A stretch of DNA of 64,000 nt. It comes from Shewanella sp. Choline-02u-19 (GTDB taxonomy: Bacteria > Pseudomonadota > Gammaproteobacteria > Enterobacterales > Shewanellaceae). Each line of letters starts with the position of its first letter. The first letter of the stretch is position 1. The notes below the pieces were generated by a model, which had not been told where the DNA came from, made no database searches, and saw only the letters and a program-made list of their open reading frames with translations. The translations under genes and the position numbers were made by a program. The stretch is taken from positions 186,001 through 250,000 of the forward strand of contig NZ_PJBE01000013.1 in NCBI RefSeq assembly GCF_002836205.1, in the 5' to 3' direction. Shown here one piece after another: positions 8,796 to 16,973 of this stretch.

Positions 8796-9539
8796 CTATA
8801 GCACTGCGTTAAGAATTTGAGCGATGTGGCGTGTTTCGATAGGCAATTTTTGGCGTCTAACCATACCGTCGATATGAAGGAGGCAAGATGGATCGAATCC
8901 AACAGCATATTTGGCTCCGGTTGCCGCGTGCGCTTGCGCCTTATCTTTGCCCATTTTGGCTGATACCGCGCCTTCATCAACGGCAAACGTCCCCCCGAAT
9001 CCACAGCATTCATCTAGCTTATCTGGATACACAATTTCGATTTCAGGGATCGCGGCAAGTACGGCTTCAAACTTGTTCTTGCGGGGGCCCATTTGCTCGC
9101 TTGGGGTGGCCAAATCAAGCATACGAATACCATGGCAACTCATCTGAAGACTAATTTTGTGTGGAAATGATTTACTAAAAGCAGGGATCGGCGCGACGTC
9201 GTGTAAAAACTCAGTCAATTCATATAGCTTTGCAATCACGGCTTGTGCTTCTGGGCTATCGTCGAACTCGTGGAAATTTTCTTTAGCAGCCACTAAGCAT
9301 GAGGCGGCAGGGCAGACGATGGCATCGCATTCAACACCTTTAAAGGCATTGAGTAGTTTTAATGTGGTTTTCTTGGCTTCGTTAAAACAACCTGAGTTAG
9401 TCATTGGTTGACCACAGCAGGTTTGACCTGAAGGCAAGATGACTTGATGACCGAGTTTCTCTAGTAGTTCAAGTGTTGCGATCCCGACTTCTGGGACCAT
9501 CTGATTCACTAGACACGGAATGAAAAGTGCTATCTTCAT
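8796..9539 (-). CDS. lldE: Lactate oxidation protein LldE (LutA family)
   Basis: 247 residues from the ATG at 9539. Two CCG domains are visible, with the cysteine motifs CCGQPMTNSG near 43 and CCGFGGTFAVDEG near 180, typical of heterodisulfide-reductase-like iron-sulfur proteins. It is the first subunit of LldEFG. A longer frame reaches 9599, but its first 20 residues do not resemble the family, whose members begin close to MKIALFIPCLV. In front of the gene is a 437-base gap after dld-II, so lldEFG may have its own promoter as well as read-through from lldP-dld. Confidence 0.93.
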   Translation of the reverse strand: MKIALFIPCLVNQMVPEVGIATLELLEKLGHQVILPSGQTCCGQPMTNSGCFNEAKKTTLKLLNAFKGVECDAIVCPAASCLVAAKENFHEFDDSPEAQAVIAKLYELTEFLHDVAPIPAFSKSFPHKISLQMSCHGIRMLDLATPSEQMGPRKNKFEAVLAAIPEIEIVYPDKLDECCGFGGTFAVDEGAVSAKMGKDKAQAHAATGAKYAVGFDPSCLLHIDGMVRRQKLPIETRHIAQILNAVL

Positions 9540-9864
9540 TTTGCTTTCTCTTCTATTTGCAGACATTGTTAGCAATTTAGAGCCGTAAAAAGTCTGCAAG
9601 AAGCGGACTTTAATATAGACCCGGTATTCGCTTTAGGTTTTTATCACCTGTTCAATATAGGCCCATAACCTTGTAAAAAGTAGTGCTAATTTAGCAAATA
9701 AGAGTGAGTATTTTTGCAAAAATGAAAATAAGCTAGGTGGTTGTATATTAAAGAAATATCGAGTTAAAACTCTAATTAAAAATGAGCAGTTGTTAAAAGT
9801 GGAAAGTTGTTAAAAATGAATTTTTGGGAGTCAGTGAATTCCAACTTGATGAAAGTGAAAAGAA

Positions 9865-9887
9865 TTAAGGGCAAACATCGCCCCTAA
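9865..9887 (-). terminator. Possible partial terminator after dld-II
   Basis: An eight-pair stem with one G-T pair, TTAGGGGC / GCCCTTAA on the minus strand, with a seven-base loop. It is followed on that strand by TTCTTTTC, not a pure T run. It could lower read-through from dld-II into lldEFG. Confidence 0.35.
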
Positions 9888-9900
9888 CTTTCTATAGCCT

Positions 9901-9936
9901 GATTAAAAGCTGCCGATTAAAAGGACTCGATTAAAA
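9901..9936. repeat. Three GATTAAAA repeats at exact 14-bp spacing
   Basis: GATTAAAA begins at 9901, 9915 and 9929, so the period is exactly 14 bases, with the intervening six bases differing each time. It lies about 40 bases past the dld-II stop codon. It may be a small tandem duplication that has drifted, or a protein-binding array. Confidence 0.6.
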
Positions 9937-9976
9937 CGGCAATTTAGCCGGTTAATGTTCATCACGTTTCAGAGTT

Positions 9977-12796
9977 CTAACGCGTACACTCTTCGAGCAG
10001 GTAGGCAAGGTGACGATATGACATACCACTATGTTGGGTTAAGCCCACTTCACACATGCGGTTAGCGTAATACCCTTCATTGACATCAACTGGAATAAGC
10101 TTTTTGATGTTACGCAGTGCACTGGCGTTAATCTCAGGCTTATAAAGCCCTTTCTCACCGGCATAACCACAGCAAGTAATCCCAGCAGGGCGAATGACTT
10201 TGTTGCTACACGCATCTACAATCGCTTCCATCTTAGGTTCAATCTTCATCTTACGAGCACTACAGCCTAAGTGAAGTGCTACCGCGGGTTTTTTGCGGTT
10301 AATGGTTAACTTTTCGAGTAATTTATCATGGATGAAATCAACCATATCAACAATCTCGACCTTATCAGCTAACGATGTGTCGCCTGCAAGGGTACGGTAG
10401 GTGCAAGACAATGCATCAATAATGACTGGCAGCTTACCGCCTTGAGTCATGGCAGAAACGGCCTCAATTAACTCTTTACGTTTTGCGTCTGCATTCTTAA
10501 AATCACCTTTAGACTCCCACATTTGACCGCAACATAAGTCGCGTGTTTTCTCTGGAGTAATGACGTTATAGCCTGCACGTTCAAGTAAAGTAACCACCAC
10601 CTCTGGCAAGGTTCGATTGTCAGGATCTTTCGGTGTTGGACCAAAGGTACGTCCACCACAAGCGGGGAAGTAGACGACGGTTTCTTGTCCTGGTATTGGC
10701 GCAGAAAGCTTAGGTAACTTACCGCCTTTAGGGAAATCTGGATTCCAATAAGGGACCTCTTTACTCACCACTCGACCCGCTTTCATAATGGCGCCAGTGA
10801 TGCCGCTACCAGTAATTTTATGAATGGTGCCAAGGACACTGAATCCAGTGCTGATAACTTGGTTCACAGCGCCAAAGTGCTTGGCTTGGAAATCGAGTAC
10901 TTTTTGTTCAGTAGTCGTTATGTAGGGGGTTCTAAGCTTACGCACAAGATTCCCCATACTATTGTCTACTGGGCAAGCAATGGTACAAAGCTGACAAGCC
11001 GCGCAAGTATCGACTACATCGTATTTTGCTGCAGCACGCATTTCGCTTGCGCCTTGCTTATTACCTGATTGCTCTAGACGTTCAATTTCACGCAGTGTCG
11101 CTATACGTTGGCGTGGTGACATCGTTAGCGCAGATGTTGGGCAGGTCTTTTCGCAGAAACCACATTCAATGCATTTGTCGATGAAGTCATCAACTACCGG
11201 GCATGGCTTAATGTTCTTAACGTGAACTAGATTGTCGTCGTTCAGAATGACCCCAGGGTTTAACAAGCCTTCAGGGTCAAATATTTGCTTAATGCGCTTC
11301 ATTAAGGTGTAAGCATCGCTGCCCCATTCCATCTCAACAAACGGTGCTACAGCACGTCCCGTGCCGTGCTCGGCTTTCATTGATCCATCGTACTTGTTGA
11401 TAACCATCTCAGCGACATCCTGCATAAATGCCTGGAAGCGCTCAATATCAGCCTGAGAGTTGAACGTTGGTGTGATAATGAAGTGGAAGTTACCCGCTAA
11501 AGCATGGCCATAAATAACGCCTTCTGGGTAGTTATGCTTATGGAATAACTCCGTCAGATCGTTAGCGGCAGCGGCAAGATGTTCAAGCTCAAAGGCGACA
11601 TCTTCAATAATAACCGAGGTGCCTTTAGGACGCTCACCACCAATAATGGGGAAGAGTCCCGAGCGCATTGCCCAGTATTGACCAAACACGACGGGGTCGT
11701 CGCTGAAAGTAATCGGACGTTCAGTTTCAATATGAGCTAGCTTAGCAATAACGTCTAGAGTATGCCTTTCAAGAGTGTCTTTATCATTAGCGCGAGATTC
11801 AATCAGCAGTATTGAAGCGCCTTCAGGAAGCTCTGATAACCATAATGGCATCCCCGTTTTACCCGTTACGGCTTTGATTGATGCCCAATCGAGTAATTCT
11901 GCCGCGGCAACACTGTCGCCGACTAAAGGTGGGATGGACTTTGCCGCATCTTCCATATTGAAAAATACCGCCATGGCCGAGGCTTTAAAGAGCGCTTCGT
12001 CAACGGTGTTGTAGGTCACTTCTTCAACAAAGGCCAATGTACCTTCTGCGCCTACGATAAGGTGGTTGATAAGCTCAAATGGATCGCTAAAGTCGACCAA
12101 TGCATTAAGGCTATAGCCAGTGGTGTTTTTGATTGAAAATTTCTTGCGAATTCTATCGGCCAGCGTTTGATTACTCAGTGTCATGTCGACCAAGTCGAGC
12201 AACGACTTGATAAGTTCTGGATGAGATTTCGCAAAGGCGGCTTTTGATGTTTCACACCCAGTGTCAAGTTCAGTTCCATCGGCAAACAGCAGTTTGGCTG
12301 AGGCAATCGTCTGATAACTGTTTTGCGCAGTACCACAGCACATACCTGAGGCGTTGTTCGACACTATGCCACCAATCATTGCTGATGCTAAGGTGGCTGG
12401 ATCTGGACCTATTTTCTTATTTAGCGGTTTCAATGCAGCGTTTGCATCAGAACCAATGACGGCTGTACCTAAAGTGATTTGGCTAGCGTCGTCGCTTACG
12501 ACTAGCGTTCTAAAACCATCATGGCCTAAGATAAGGAGAATGCCTTCACCAATCGCTTGCCCAGAAAGACTGGTGCCAGCGGCTCTGAATGTGACTGGAG
12601 CACCGTAGTTGCGCGCGATGGCAAGCGTGCGTTTAGCTTGCTCTAGTGTATCTGCATGAACCACTATTTCTGGCACGATACGAAAATAACTTGCGTCAGT
12701 AGACCAAGCGAAGCGGCGCACAGGATCGTTAGTGGCTGCATCTTCACCAATTTGGCTACGTAAATCTGTTAATACAGCTTCATAATTAATCGACAT
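9977..12796 (-). CDS. dld-II: FAD/iron-sulfur D-lactate dehydrogenase Dld-II
   Basis: 939 residues. An FAD-binding PCMH domain (about 40-240, with FRAAGTSLSGQAIG near 79) and an FAD-oxidase C-terminal domain (about 270-510) are followed by two ferredoxin-type cysteine sets, CIECGFCEKTCP near 545 and CAACQLCTIACP near 600. Two CCG-type motifs, CCGQMWESKG and CCGYAGEKG, come last. This is the respiratory D-lactate dehydrogenase type described in Shewanella oneidensis, oxidising D-lactate to pyruvate with electrons to quinone. It follows lldP on the same strand, 89 bases apart, and precedes lldEFG, so both lactate stereoisomers are handled in one cluster. Confidence 0.94.
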   Translation of the reverse strand: MSINYEAVLTDLRSQIGEDAATNDPVRRFAWSTDASYFRIVPEIVVHADTLEQAKRTLAIARNYGAPVTFRAAGTSLSGQAIGEGILLILGHDGFRTLVVSDDASQITLGTAVIGSDANAALKPLNKKIGPDPATLASAMIGGIVSNNASGMCCGTAQNSYQTIASAKLLFADGTELDTGCETSKAAFAKSHPELIKSLLDLVDMTLSNQTLADRIRKKFSIKNTTGYSLNALVDFSDPFELINHLIVGAEGTLAFVEEVTYNTVDEALFKASAMAVFFNMEDAAKSIPPLVGDSVAAAELLDWASIKAVTGKTGMPLWLSELPEGASILLIESRANDKDTLERHTLDVIAKLAHIETERPITFSDDPVVFGQYWAMRSGLFPIIGGERPKGTSVIIEDVAFELEHLAAAANDLTELFHKHNYPEGVIYGHALAGNFHFIITPTFNSQADIERFQAFMQDVAEMVINKYDGSMKAEHGTGRAVAPFVEMEWGSDAYTLMKRIKQIFDPEGLLNPGVILNDDNLVHVKNIKPCPVVDDFIDKCIECGFCEKTCPTSALTMSPRQRIATLREIERLEQSGNKQGASEMRAAAKYDVVDTCAACQLCTIACPVDNSMGNLVRKLRTPYITTTEQKVLDFQAKHFGAVNQVISTGFSVLGTIHKITGSGITGAIMKAGRVVSKEVPYWNPDFPKGGKLPKLSAPIPGQETVVYFPACGGRTFGPTPKDPDNRTLPEVVVTLLERAGYNVITPEKTRDLCCGQMWESKGDFKNADAKRKELIEAVSAMTQGGKLPVIIDALSCTYRTLAGDTSLADKVEIVDMVDFIHDKLLEKLTINRKKPAVALHLGCSARKMKIEPKMEAIVDACSNKVIRPAGITCCGYAGEKGLYKPEINASALRNIKKLIPVDVNEGYYANRMCEVGLTQHSGMSYRHLAYLLEECTR

Positions 12797-12829
12797 TGAT
12801 TTATCTCTACACTCGTACTTAAAGTGAAT

Positions 12830-12852
12830 AAAGCCGCAGACAATGCGGCTTT
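12830..12852 (-). terminator. Hairpin between lldP and dld-II
   Basis: A nine-pair perfect stem, AAAGCCGCA / TGCGGCTTT, with loop GACAA. On the minus strand it is followed by TTTATTCACTTT. It may act as an attenuator or as an mRNA-stabilising end that sets different levels of permease and dehydrogenase. Confidence 0.45.
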
Positions 12853-12885
12853 CGATATTATTATTCTATTTTTATAGCGCTGGGA

Positions 12886-14529
12886 TTAAAATCCACCCCA
12901 AACCGCGGCGATGGTGCCTGCTACTAAAGCATAGCCCAGTGCCACAGGCATCGTCTTACGGATAATTTCAGACTCTCGTCCAGCCATTCCCACTACGGTT
13001 GCAGCAGCAACAACGTTCATTACACACATCATGTTACCGGCGTTAGCACCAATACCCTGCATGGCTAATATAAGCGCATGGTTGGCACCAATATTGTCAG
13101 CAACGCTGTACTGAAGACCGGAAAACATCATATTTGAGAAGGTGGCAGAGCCCGATAGGAAGGCGCCAAAAATACCGACGATTGGGGAAACCCAAGCCCA
13201 TACTGAGCCCATGCTATTTGCCAAAGTATCAGCAAGCGCGACTGGCATAGAGGCTAAGCCAGATGTGTTCTCACCAGAGTTGAGGAAAATTTTCACCATT
13301 GGCACTGATGCGCCAAGTGAGATAATCGTGGGTACCATAGACTTACAAGAAACGGTAATAGACTCTTTAATCGCAGGTGATTTCATTTTAAAGAGGAAGA
13401 AACCTAAAATACACACCAATATAAAGAATGCACCTGGAGCATAAAATGTGGCAAAGCCCGCTTTCAGTTCAGTCCCCAACAAACCGGTCCAACTGATGTT
13501 AAAGCTAGTGAGCCAGACTTTTAACGGAGTCACAATGCGAGATAGAACAAGCAGTGCTGCCATTATTATGTAGGGAGACCATGCGGCAATTTGCGAGAAT
13601 TGTGCTTTCGTTGCGATCTCTTTACGCTCTTGCCCATCATTTTCGGCAAAATCATTCCAAGGTTCTTTCGGCAACAGGTAGCCTTTCTTTGCGACAGGAA
13701 TAACAAGTGCCATACCTACGAGTGCACCAATAACGGATGGGAACTCAGGGCCGGCAAAGTAGTTAATTAACCACGCTGGTATAGTGAAAGAAAGACCTGC
13801 AAAAAGGGCAAACTTCCAAATGGCTAACCCTTCTCTAAATGATTTATTACGACCGAAGAAACCAGTAAGAATCGCCACCATCGTCAATGGGATTAAGGTA
13901 CCAGTCACCAGATCGATAGTGATCATGTGCATCGCAATAAATTGCGCGAAATCAGCAAAACTACCACCGTGTTGCGCTATCTGCTCAGCAGCCATATTCA
14001 CGCCACCGGTAGTCAAACCCTGTTCCATACCGAATAAAACCGGTAAACCAATAGCACCAAACGATACGGACGTTGAGTCAGCAATGAGTGCGACAACAGC
14101 CGATGCAATCGGTGGAATACCTAAAAGTACCAGTAACGGTGCACCAATGGCTGCAGGAGTACCAAAGCCTGCTGAGCCTTCGATAAATGAACCAAATAAC
14201 CAACAAATGATAATGACTTGCACTCGGGCATCTGCACTAATATTAGTGAAGCCAGCACGAATGGTGTCCATGGCACCTGAATACTTCAGTGTGTTGAGTA
14301 GGAACACAGCGCCAAAGATAATCGTTAACGGTGTTAGTGCTGAAAGAAGGCCTTCAACGACTGATGCGGCAAGGAAAGTAGTGTCCATTTGCCAGACAAA
14401 GACGGCTGCCAATCCGGTGAAAACCATCGAAATAGGCATGGCCCTTGATGCTGGCATCCGTAAAAGTACTAAAAATAGCATTACGCTGATAATCGGCGTT
14501 AAGCTTGCGAGTAGTTGAATAAAGGTCAT
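12886..14529 (-). CDS. lldP: L-lactate permease LldP
   Basis: 547 residues, lactate permease (LctP) family, inner membrane, with about a dozen hydrophobic segments across the whole length. Family-like stretches are seen at IEGSAGFGTPAAIGAPLL near 116-133, SFGAIGLPVLFGM near 155, and FLSGSATFSNMMFSGLQ near 462. It imports lactate with protons and is the first gene of the cluster. The 674-base region upstream carries three CRP-like sites, so carbon and energy state are the likely control. Length is normal for the family (about 550). Confidence 0.95.
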   Translation of the reverse strand: MTFIQLLASLTPIISVMLFLVLLRMPASRAMPISMVFTGLAAVFVWQMDTTFLAASVVEGLLSALTPLTIIFGAVFLLNTLKYSGAMDTIRAGFTNISADARVQVIIICWLFGSFIEGSAGFGTPAAIGAPLLVLLGIPPIASAVVALIADSTSVSFGAIGLPVLFGMEQGLTTGGVNMAAEQIAQHGGSFADFAQFIAMHMITIDLVTGTLIPLTMVAILTGFFGRNKSFREGLAIWKFALFAGLSFTIPAWLINYFAGPEFPSVIGALVGMALVIPVAKKGYLLPKEPWNDFAENDGQERKEIATKAQFSQIAAWSPYIIMAALLVLSRIVTPLKVWLTSFNISWTGLLGTELKAGFATFYAPGAFFILVCILGFFLFKMKSPAIKESITVSCKSMVPTIISLGASVPMVKIFLNSGENTSGLASMPVALADTLANSMGSVWAWVSPIVGIFGAFLSGSATFSNMMFSGLQYSVADNIGANHALILAMQGIGANAGNMMCVMNVVAAATVVGMAGRESEIIRKTMPVALGYALVAGTIAAVWGGF

Positions 14530-14594
14530 GCTTGCCTCGTGTTATATGGGTTGCTAACTTCAATTGTTGTTACCCGACTAATGGTTAATTATTG

Positions 14595-14662
14595 ATTATG
14601 GCGGGCTGAGATGCGTACTAGACGTTAATTAGGCTAACCCTAATATGATCTAGATCAGTTTG
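14595..14662 (-). promoter_or_regulatory. CRP-like site 1 and -10 element for lldP
   Basis: The site at 14641-14662 has the core TATGATCTAGATCAGT, built on the palindrome TGATCTAGATCA that forms the centre of the ideal CRP site. On the minus strand a CATAAT -10 element lies at 14595-14600. A start near 14588 would put the site centre at about -63, the usual class I position. The -35 hexamer is poor, as expected if CRP is needed. Confidence 0.6.
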
Positions 14663-14721
14663 TACCTGAATTGTGACTGATAATACTCGTAGCGGGATGT
14701 ATCGCCGCTTACTTTATTTCC

Positions 14722-14743
14722 GAGTGTGATCTAGATCGCGAGC
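14722..14743 (-). promoter_or_regulatory. CRP-like site 2 upstream of lldP
   Basis: The core TGTGATCTAGATCGCG matches one CRP half-site perfectly and the other half in part. It shares the same CTAG-centred palindrome with site 1 and lies 81 bases from it, centre to centre. Confidence 0.6.
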
Positions 14744-14902
14744 ATTTGTTTGTTAAATGTAATTAAAGTTATATAAAAAGCTGAATACTGCTAATTATAG
14801 GTAACGCAACTGATGTGGGAGCTGATTTTTTGAATAAAATGCCTTGTTTTGATCTGGGTTTTTCGGTTTCGATTGTTAGCTTGAATTGGAGTTACAAACT
14901 GG

Positions 14903-14924
14903 TATTGTGAGCATGATCACGTAT
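14903..14924 (-). promoter_or_regulatory. CRP-like site 3 upstream of lldP
   Basis: TGTGAGCATGATCACG at 14906-14921 matches TGTGA-N6-TCACA in nine of ten positions. It is about 385 bases from lldP, far for direct activation. It might serve a second promoter, or loop. Confidence 0.5.
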
Positions 14925-15165
14925 TTTTTCATGCTGTGTTTTCTCTCATCGTTAGTTTGCTTGTAATGCTATGTTATTTAAGAGTTTTAGTTTTGATGGT
15001 GGCTTTGGAGGTAAAGTTGGTGTGGGTAATCATTCGCATTTAGTCTGTTGCTATAAGACAATTTAGCACTTAAATGACGGCTTAAATTTGCTTTAACGAT
15101 ATTCAACATCCATGAATACTGTTGTATGTCACTTTGATTTTATTGGACGGATAGGAATGAAGCAG

Positions 15166-15195
15166 AGCAAGGTCAGCGATGTTGCAGACCTTGCT
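15166..15195 (-). terminator. Hairpin after nadK
   Basis: A perfect nine-pair stem, AGCAAGGTC / GACCTTGCT, with a 12-base loop, starts nine bases after the nadK stop. There is no T run on the minus strand, so termination may be partial or Rho-assisted. Confidence 0.5.
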
Positions 15196-15203
15196 TCTTG
15201 GTT

Positions 15204-16082
15204 TTAAAAGAGCTTGCTGCCCCAGCCTAATTTAGAACGTAACACATGGAAGTAGTTATGCCCCTTAGGGTGTATCAATCTTAAGGTATCTTGGCTGCGT
15301 TGGATGATAATCTCATCACCAGGTAGAACGGGTAGGTTGACGTGGCCATCACAACTGACCTCCAAATTATCTCCATTATGAGGAGAGACCACTAACTTGA
15401 TTATACAACCCGCATCGACAACAATGGGTCTGCAAGACAGTGTGTGTGGAAACATTGGCACTAAGATCATCGCTTCTAAGTTGGGGGTGAGAATAGCCCC
15501 GCCTGCTGATAACGAATATGCTGTAGATCCTGTTGGCGTTGATACAATCATTCCATCTGCACGTTGGCTGTACATGAACTTTTCGTCAATATAGACTTCA
15601 AATTCTATCATATGAGCGATTTTACCAGGGTGGAGAACCGCTTCATTTACCGCGGTGTTGCTCGATTTTAACTCGCCGTGACGGTGAACTTCCGCTTCAA
15701 GTAAAAAACGCTGCTCAGTGTCAAACTCCCCCTCAAGTACTTTGGATAACGCTTCTTCAAAAGAGTCAGGGGGTAAATCGGTAAGGAAACCCAAGTTACC
15801 GCGGTTGACGCCGATGACCGCGATATCGAACCTCGCCAGTACTCGTGCTGCGCCCAGCATATTACCGTCACCACCGACCACAATGGCTAAATCACATTGA
15901 GCGCCAATTTCTAGTAAATCAACCGAATGAGTATGTGAGCCAACATCGGCGGCAACTCGCTCCTCAACCAAAACGCTATAGCCTTGCATTGTTAACCAGT
16001 GATGCAATCTCTTTAGGGTGAGATTGGTTCCTTCATGGTTAGGTTTACCAATAAGTCCGATAGTGTGAAAGGGATTGCTCAT
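15204..16082 (-). CDS. nadK: NAD kinase
   Basis: Phosphorylates NAD to NADP using ATP; cytoplasmic and essential in most bacteria. The NAD-kinase signatures are the GGDGN motif in VVGGDGNMLGAARVLARF, then GVNRGNLGFLTD, the NE-containing NTAVNEAVLHPG and the glycine-rich PTGSTAYSLSAGG. I start it at the ATG at 16082, giving 292 residues that line up with the N-terminus of Escherichia coli NadK (also 292). A frame start at 16133 adds 17 residues (MGINSEVSS...), but its ATG lies inside the -10 element of the grpE heat-shock promoter. Neither start has a strong ribosome site, so the long form is not excluded. Confidence 0.93.
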   Translation of the reverse strand: MSNPFHTIGLIGKPNHEGTNLTLKRLHHWLTMQGYSVLVEERVAADVGSHTHSVDLLEIGAQCDLAIVVGGDGNMLGAARVLARFDIAVIGVNRGNLGFLTDLPPDSFEEALSKVLEGEFDTEQRFLLEAEVHRHGELKSSNTAVNEAVLHPGKIAHMIEFEVYIDEKFMYSQRADGMIVSTPTGSTAYSLSAGGAILTPNLEAMILVPMFPHTLSCRPIVVDAGCIIKLVVSPHNGDNLEVSCDGHVNLPVLPGDEIIIQRSQDTLRLIHPKGHNYFHVLRSKLGWGSKLF

Positions 16083-16107
16083 ATTTGTGTCAGATCCGGC
16101 ATTAGGG

Positions 16108-16136
16108 CTTGAAACCTCAGAATTGATCCCCATAAT
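16108..16136 (+). promoter_or_regulatory. Sigma-32 heat-shock promoter of grpE
   Basis: CTTGAAA at 16108-16114 and CCCCATAAT at 16128-16136 are separated by 13 bases, a near-ideal RpoH promoter. Transcription would start near 16143, about 40 bases before the grpE ATG. The promoter covers the region that a longer nadK frame would use. Confidence 0.88.
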
Positions 16137-16181
16137 ATGCCCAGAGCATGCAGAAACAAAGCATTTTTAGCTGGAGCAAAA

Positions 16182-16784
16182 ATGAGCAACGAAACAAATA
16201 AAGCACAAGATAACCAAATTGACGAGCAAGTTGAATCAATTATAGAAGGTGAGTTACTGAACGAAGGTAGCGGTGAAGCTTCTTTAATGGACGAACTGAC
16301 TCAAGCGAACTTTCGCGTTGAAGAGTTAGAGAAATCTTTGCAAGAAGCACAATCAACTGTGGACTCACAAAAAGATTCTGTGATCCGTGCAGCTGCAGAA
16401 GTCGATAATATTCGTCGCCGCGCCGCCATTGATGTAGAGAAGGCACGTAAGTTTGCACTTGAGAAATTTGCTAACGAGCTACTTCCTGTATTAGATAATA
16501 TGGAGCGCGCGCTTCAAGGTACAGACGCTGAAGCTGAAGCAACTAAAGCTATTTACGAAGGTGTTGAACTCACCGCAAAGAGCTTTGTGAATGCCGTTGA
16601 GAAATTTGGACTGACTCAAGTTGATCCACAAGGTGATACCTTTAATCCTGAACTTCATCAGGCTATCGGTATGCAACCTAGCACTGACTTTCCTGCCAAT
16701 ACGGTAATGATGGTAATGCAGAAAGGTTATACCCTTAACGAGCGTCTATTGCGCCCGGCAATGGTAATGGTTTCTCAAGGTTAA
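16182..16784 (+). CDS. grpE: Nucleotide exchange factor GrpE
   Basis: Co-chaperone that drives ADP release from DnaK; cytoplasmic dimer. 200 residues from the ATG at 16182, which has GGAG seven bases upstream; a longer frame from 16137 is rejected. An acidic N-terminus (about 1-40) is followed by a long coiled coil (about 45-110, including AAAEVDNIRRRA and FANELLPVLDNMERAL). The C-terminal beta domain ends with the family pattern EVLQKGY-like VMMVMQKGYTLNERLLRPAMV. It is driven by an evident sigma-32 promoter and is divergent from nadK. Confidence 0.97.
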   Translation: MSNETNKAQDNQIDEQVESIIEGELLNEGSGEASLMDELTQANFRVEELEKSLQEAQSTVDSQKDSVIRAAAEVDNIRRRAAIDVEKARKFALEKFANELLPVLDNMERALQGTDAEAEATKAIYEGVELTAKSFVNAVEKFGLTQVDPQGDTFNPELHQAIGMQPSTDFPANTVMMVMQKGYTLNERLLRPAMVMVSQG

Positions 16785-16910
16785 TTCATTCTGGGTAAAT
16801 AGCTCAGAGGCAATCGCTCAGTCTCAATGAGTCAGAGCGATTCATTCGACGCTAGTATTTCGACAATAACATTTCGAAATTAACATCTTAAGAGTCATAT
16901 TTTGAAACTA

Positions 16911-16938
16911 AAAAGGACTGCAAATGCAGTCCTTTTTT
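16911..16938. terminator. Bidirectional terminator between grpE and dxs
   Basis: An 11-pair stem, AAAAGGACTGC / GCAGTCCTTTT, with loop AAAT and T runs on both sides, serves the convergent grpE and dxs. Confidence 0.9.
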
Positions 16939-16973
16939 ATGCGGTTAAGCTCATCGTCTTAGTGACGTTAATC

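Larger units (their letters stand above)
9540..9976. other. Gap between dld-II and lldE with hairpin and short repeats
   Basis: AT-rich and without a gene. Going leftwards from dld-II it holds three GATTAAAA repeats (9901-9936), a hairpin (9865-9887), and then about 300 bases that could carry a separate promoter for lldEFG. I could not pick one promoter with confidence. Confidence 0.45.
14530..15165. other. Long regulatory region upstream of lldP
   Basis: About 640 bases without a gene between lldP and the nadK terminator. Apart from the three CRP-like sites I see no coding frame or repeat. From about 14940 to 15120 I see nothing specific. Confidence 0.5.

Noticed and set aside
15204..16133. 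Long form of NAD kinase starting at 16133
   Set aside because: Its first 17 residues overlap the grpE heat-shock promoter, and the shorter form matches the length of Escherichia coli NadK; kept as an alternative in the feature text.
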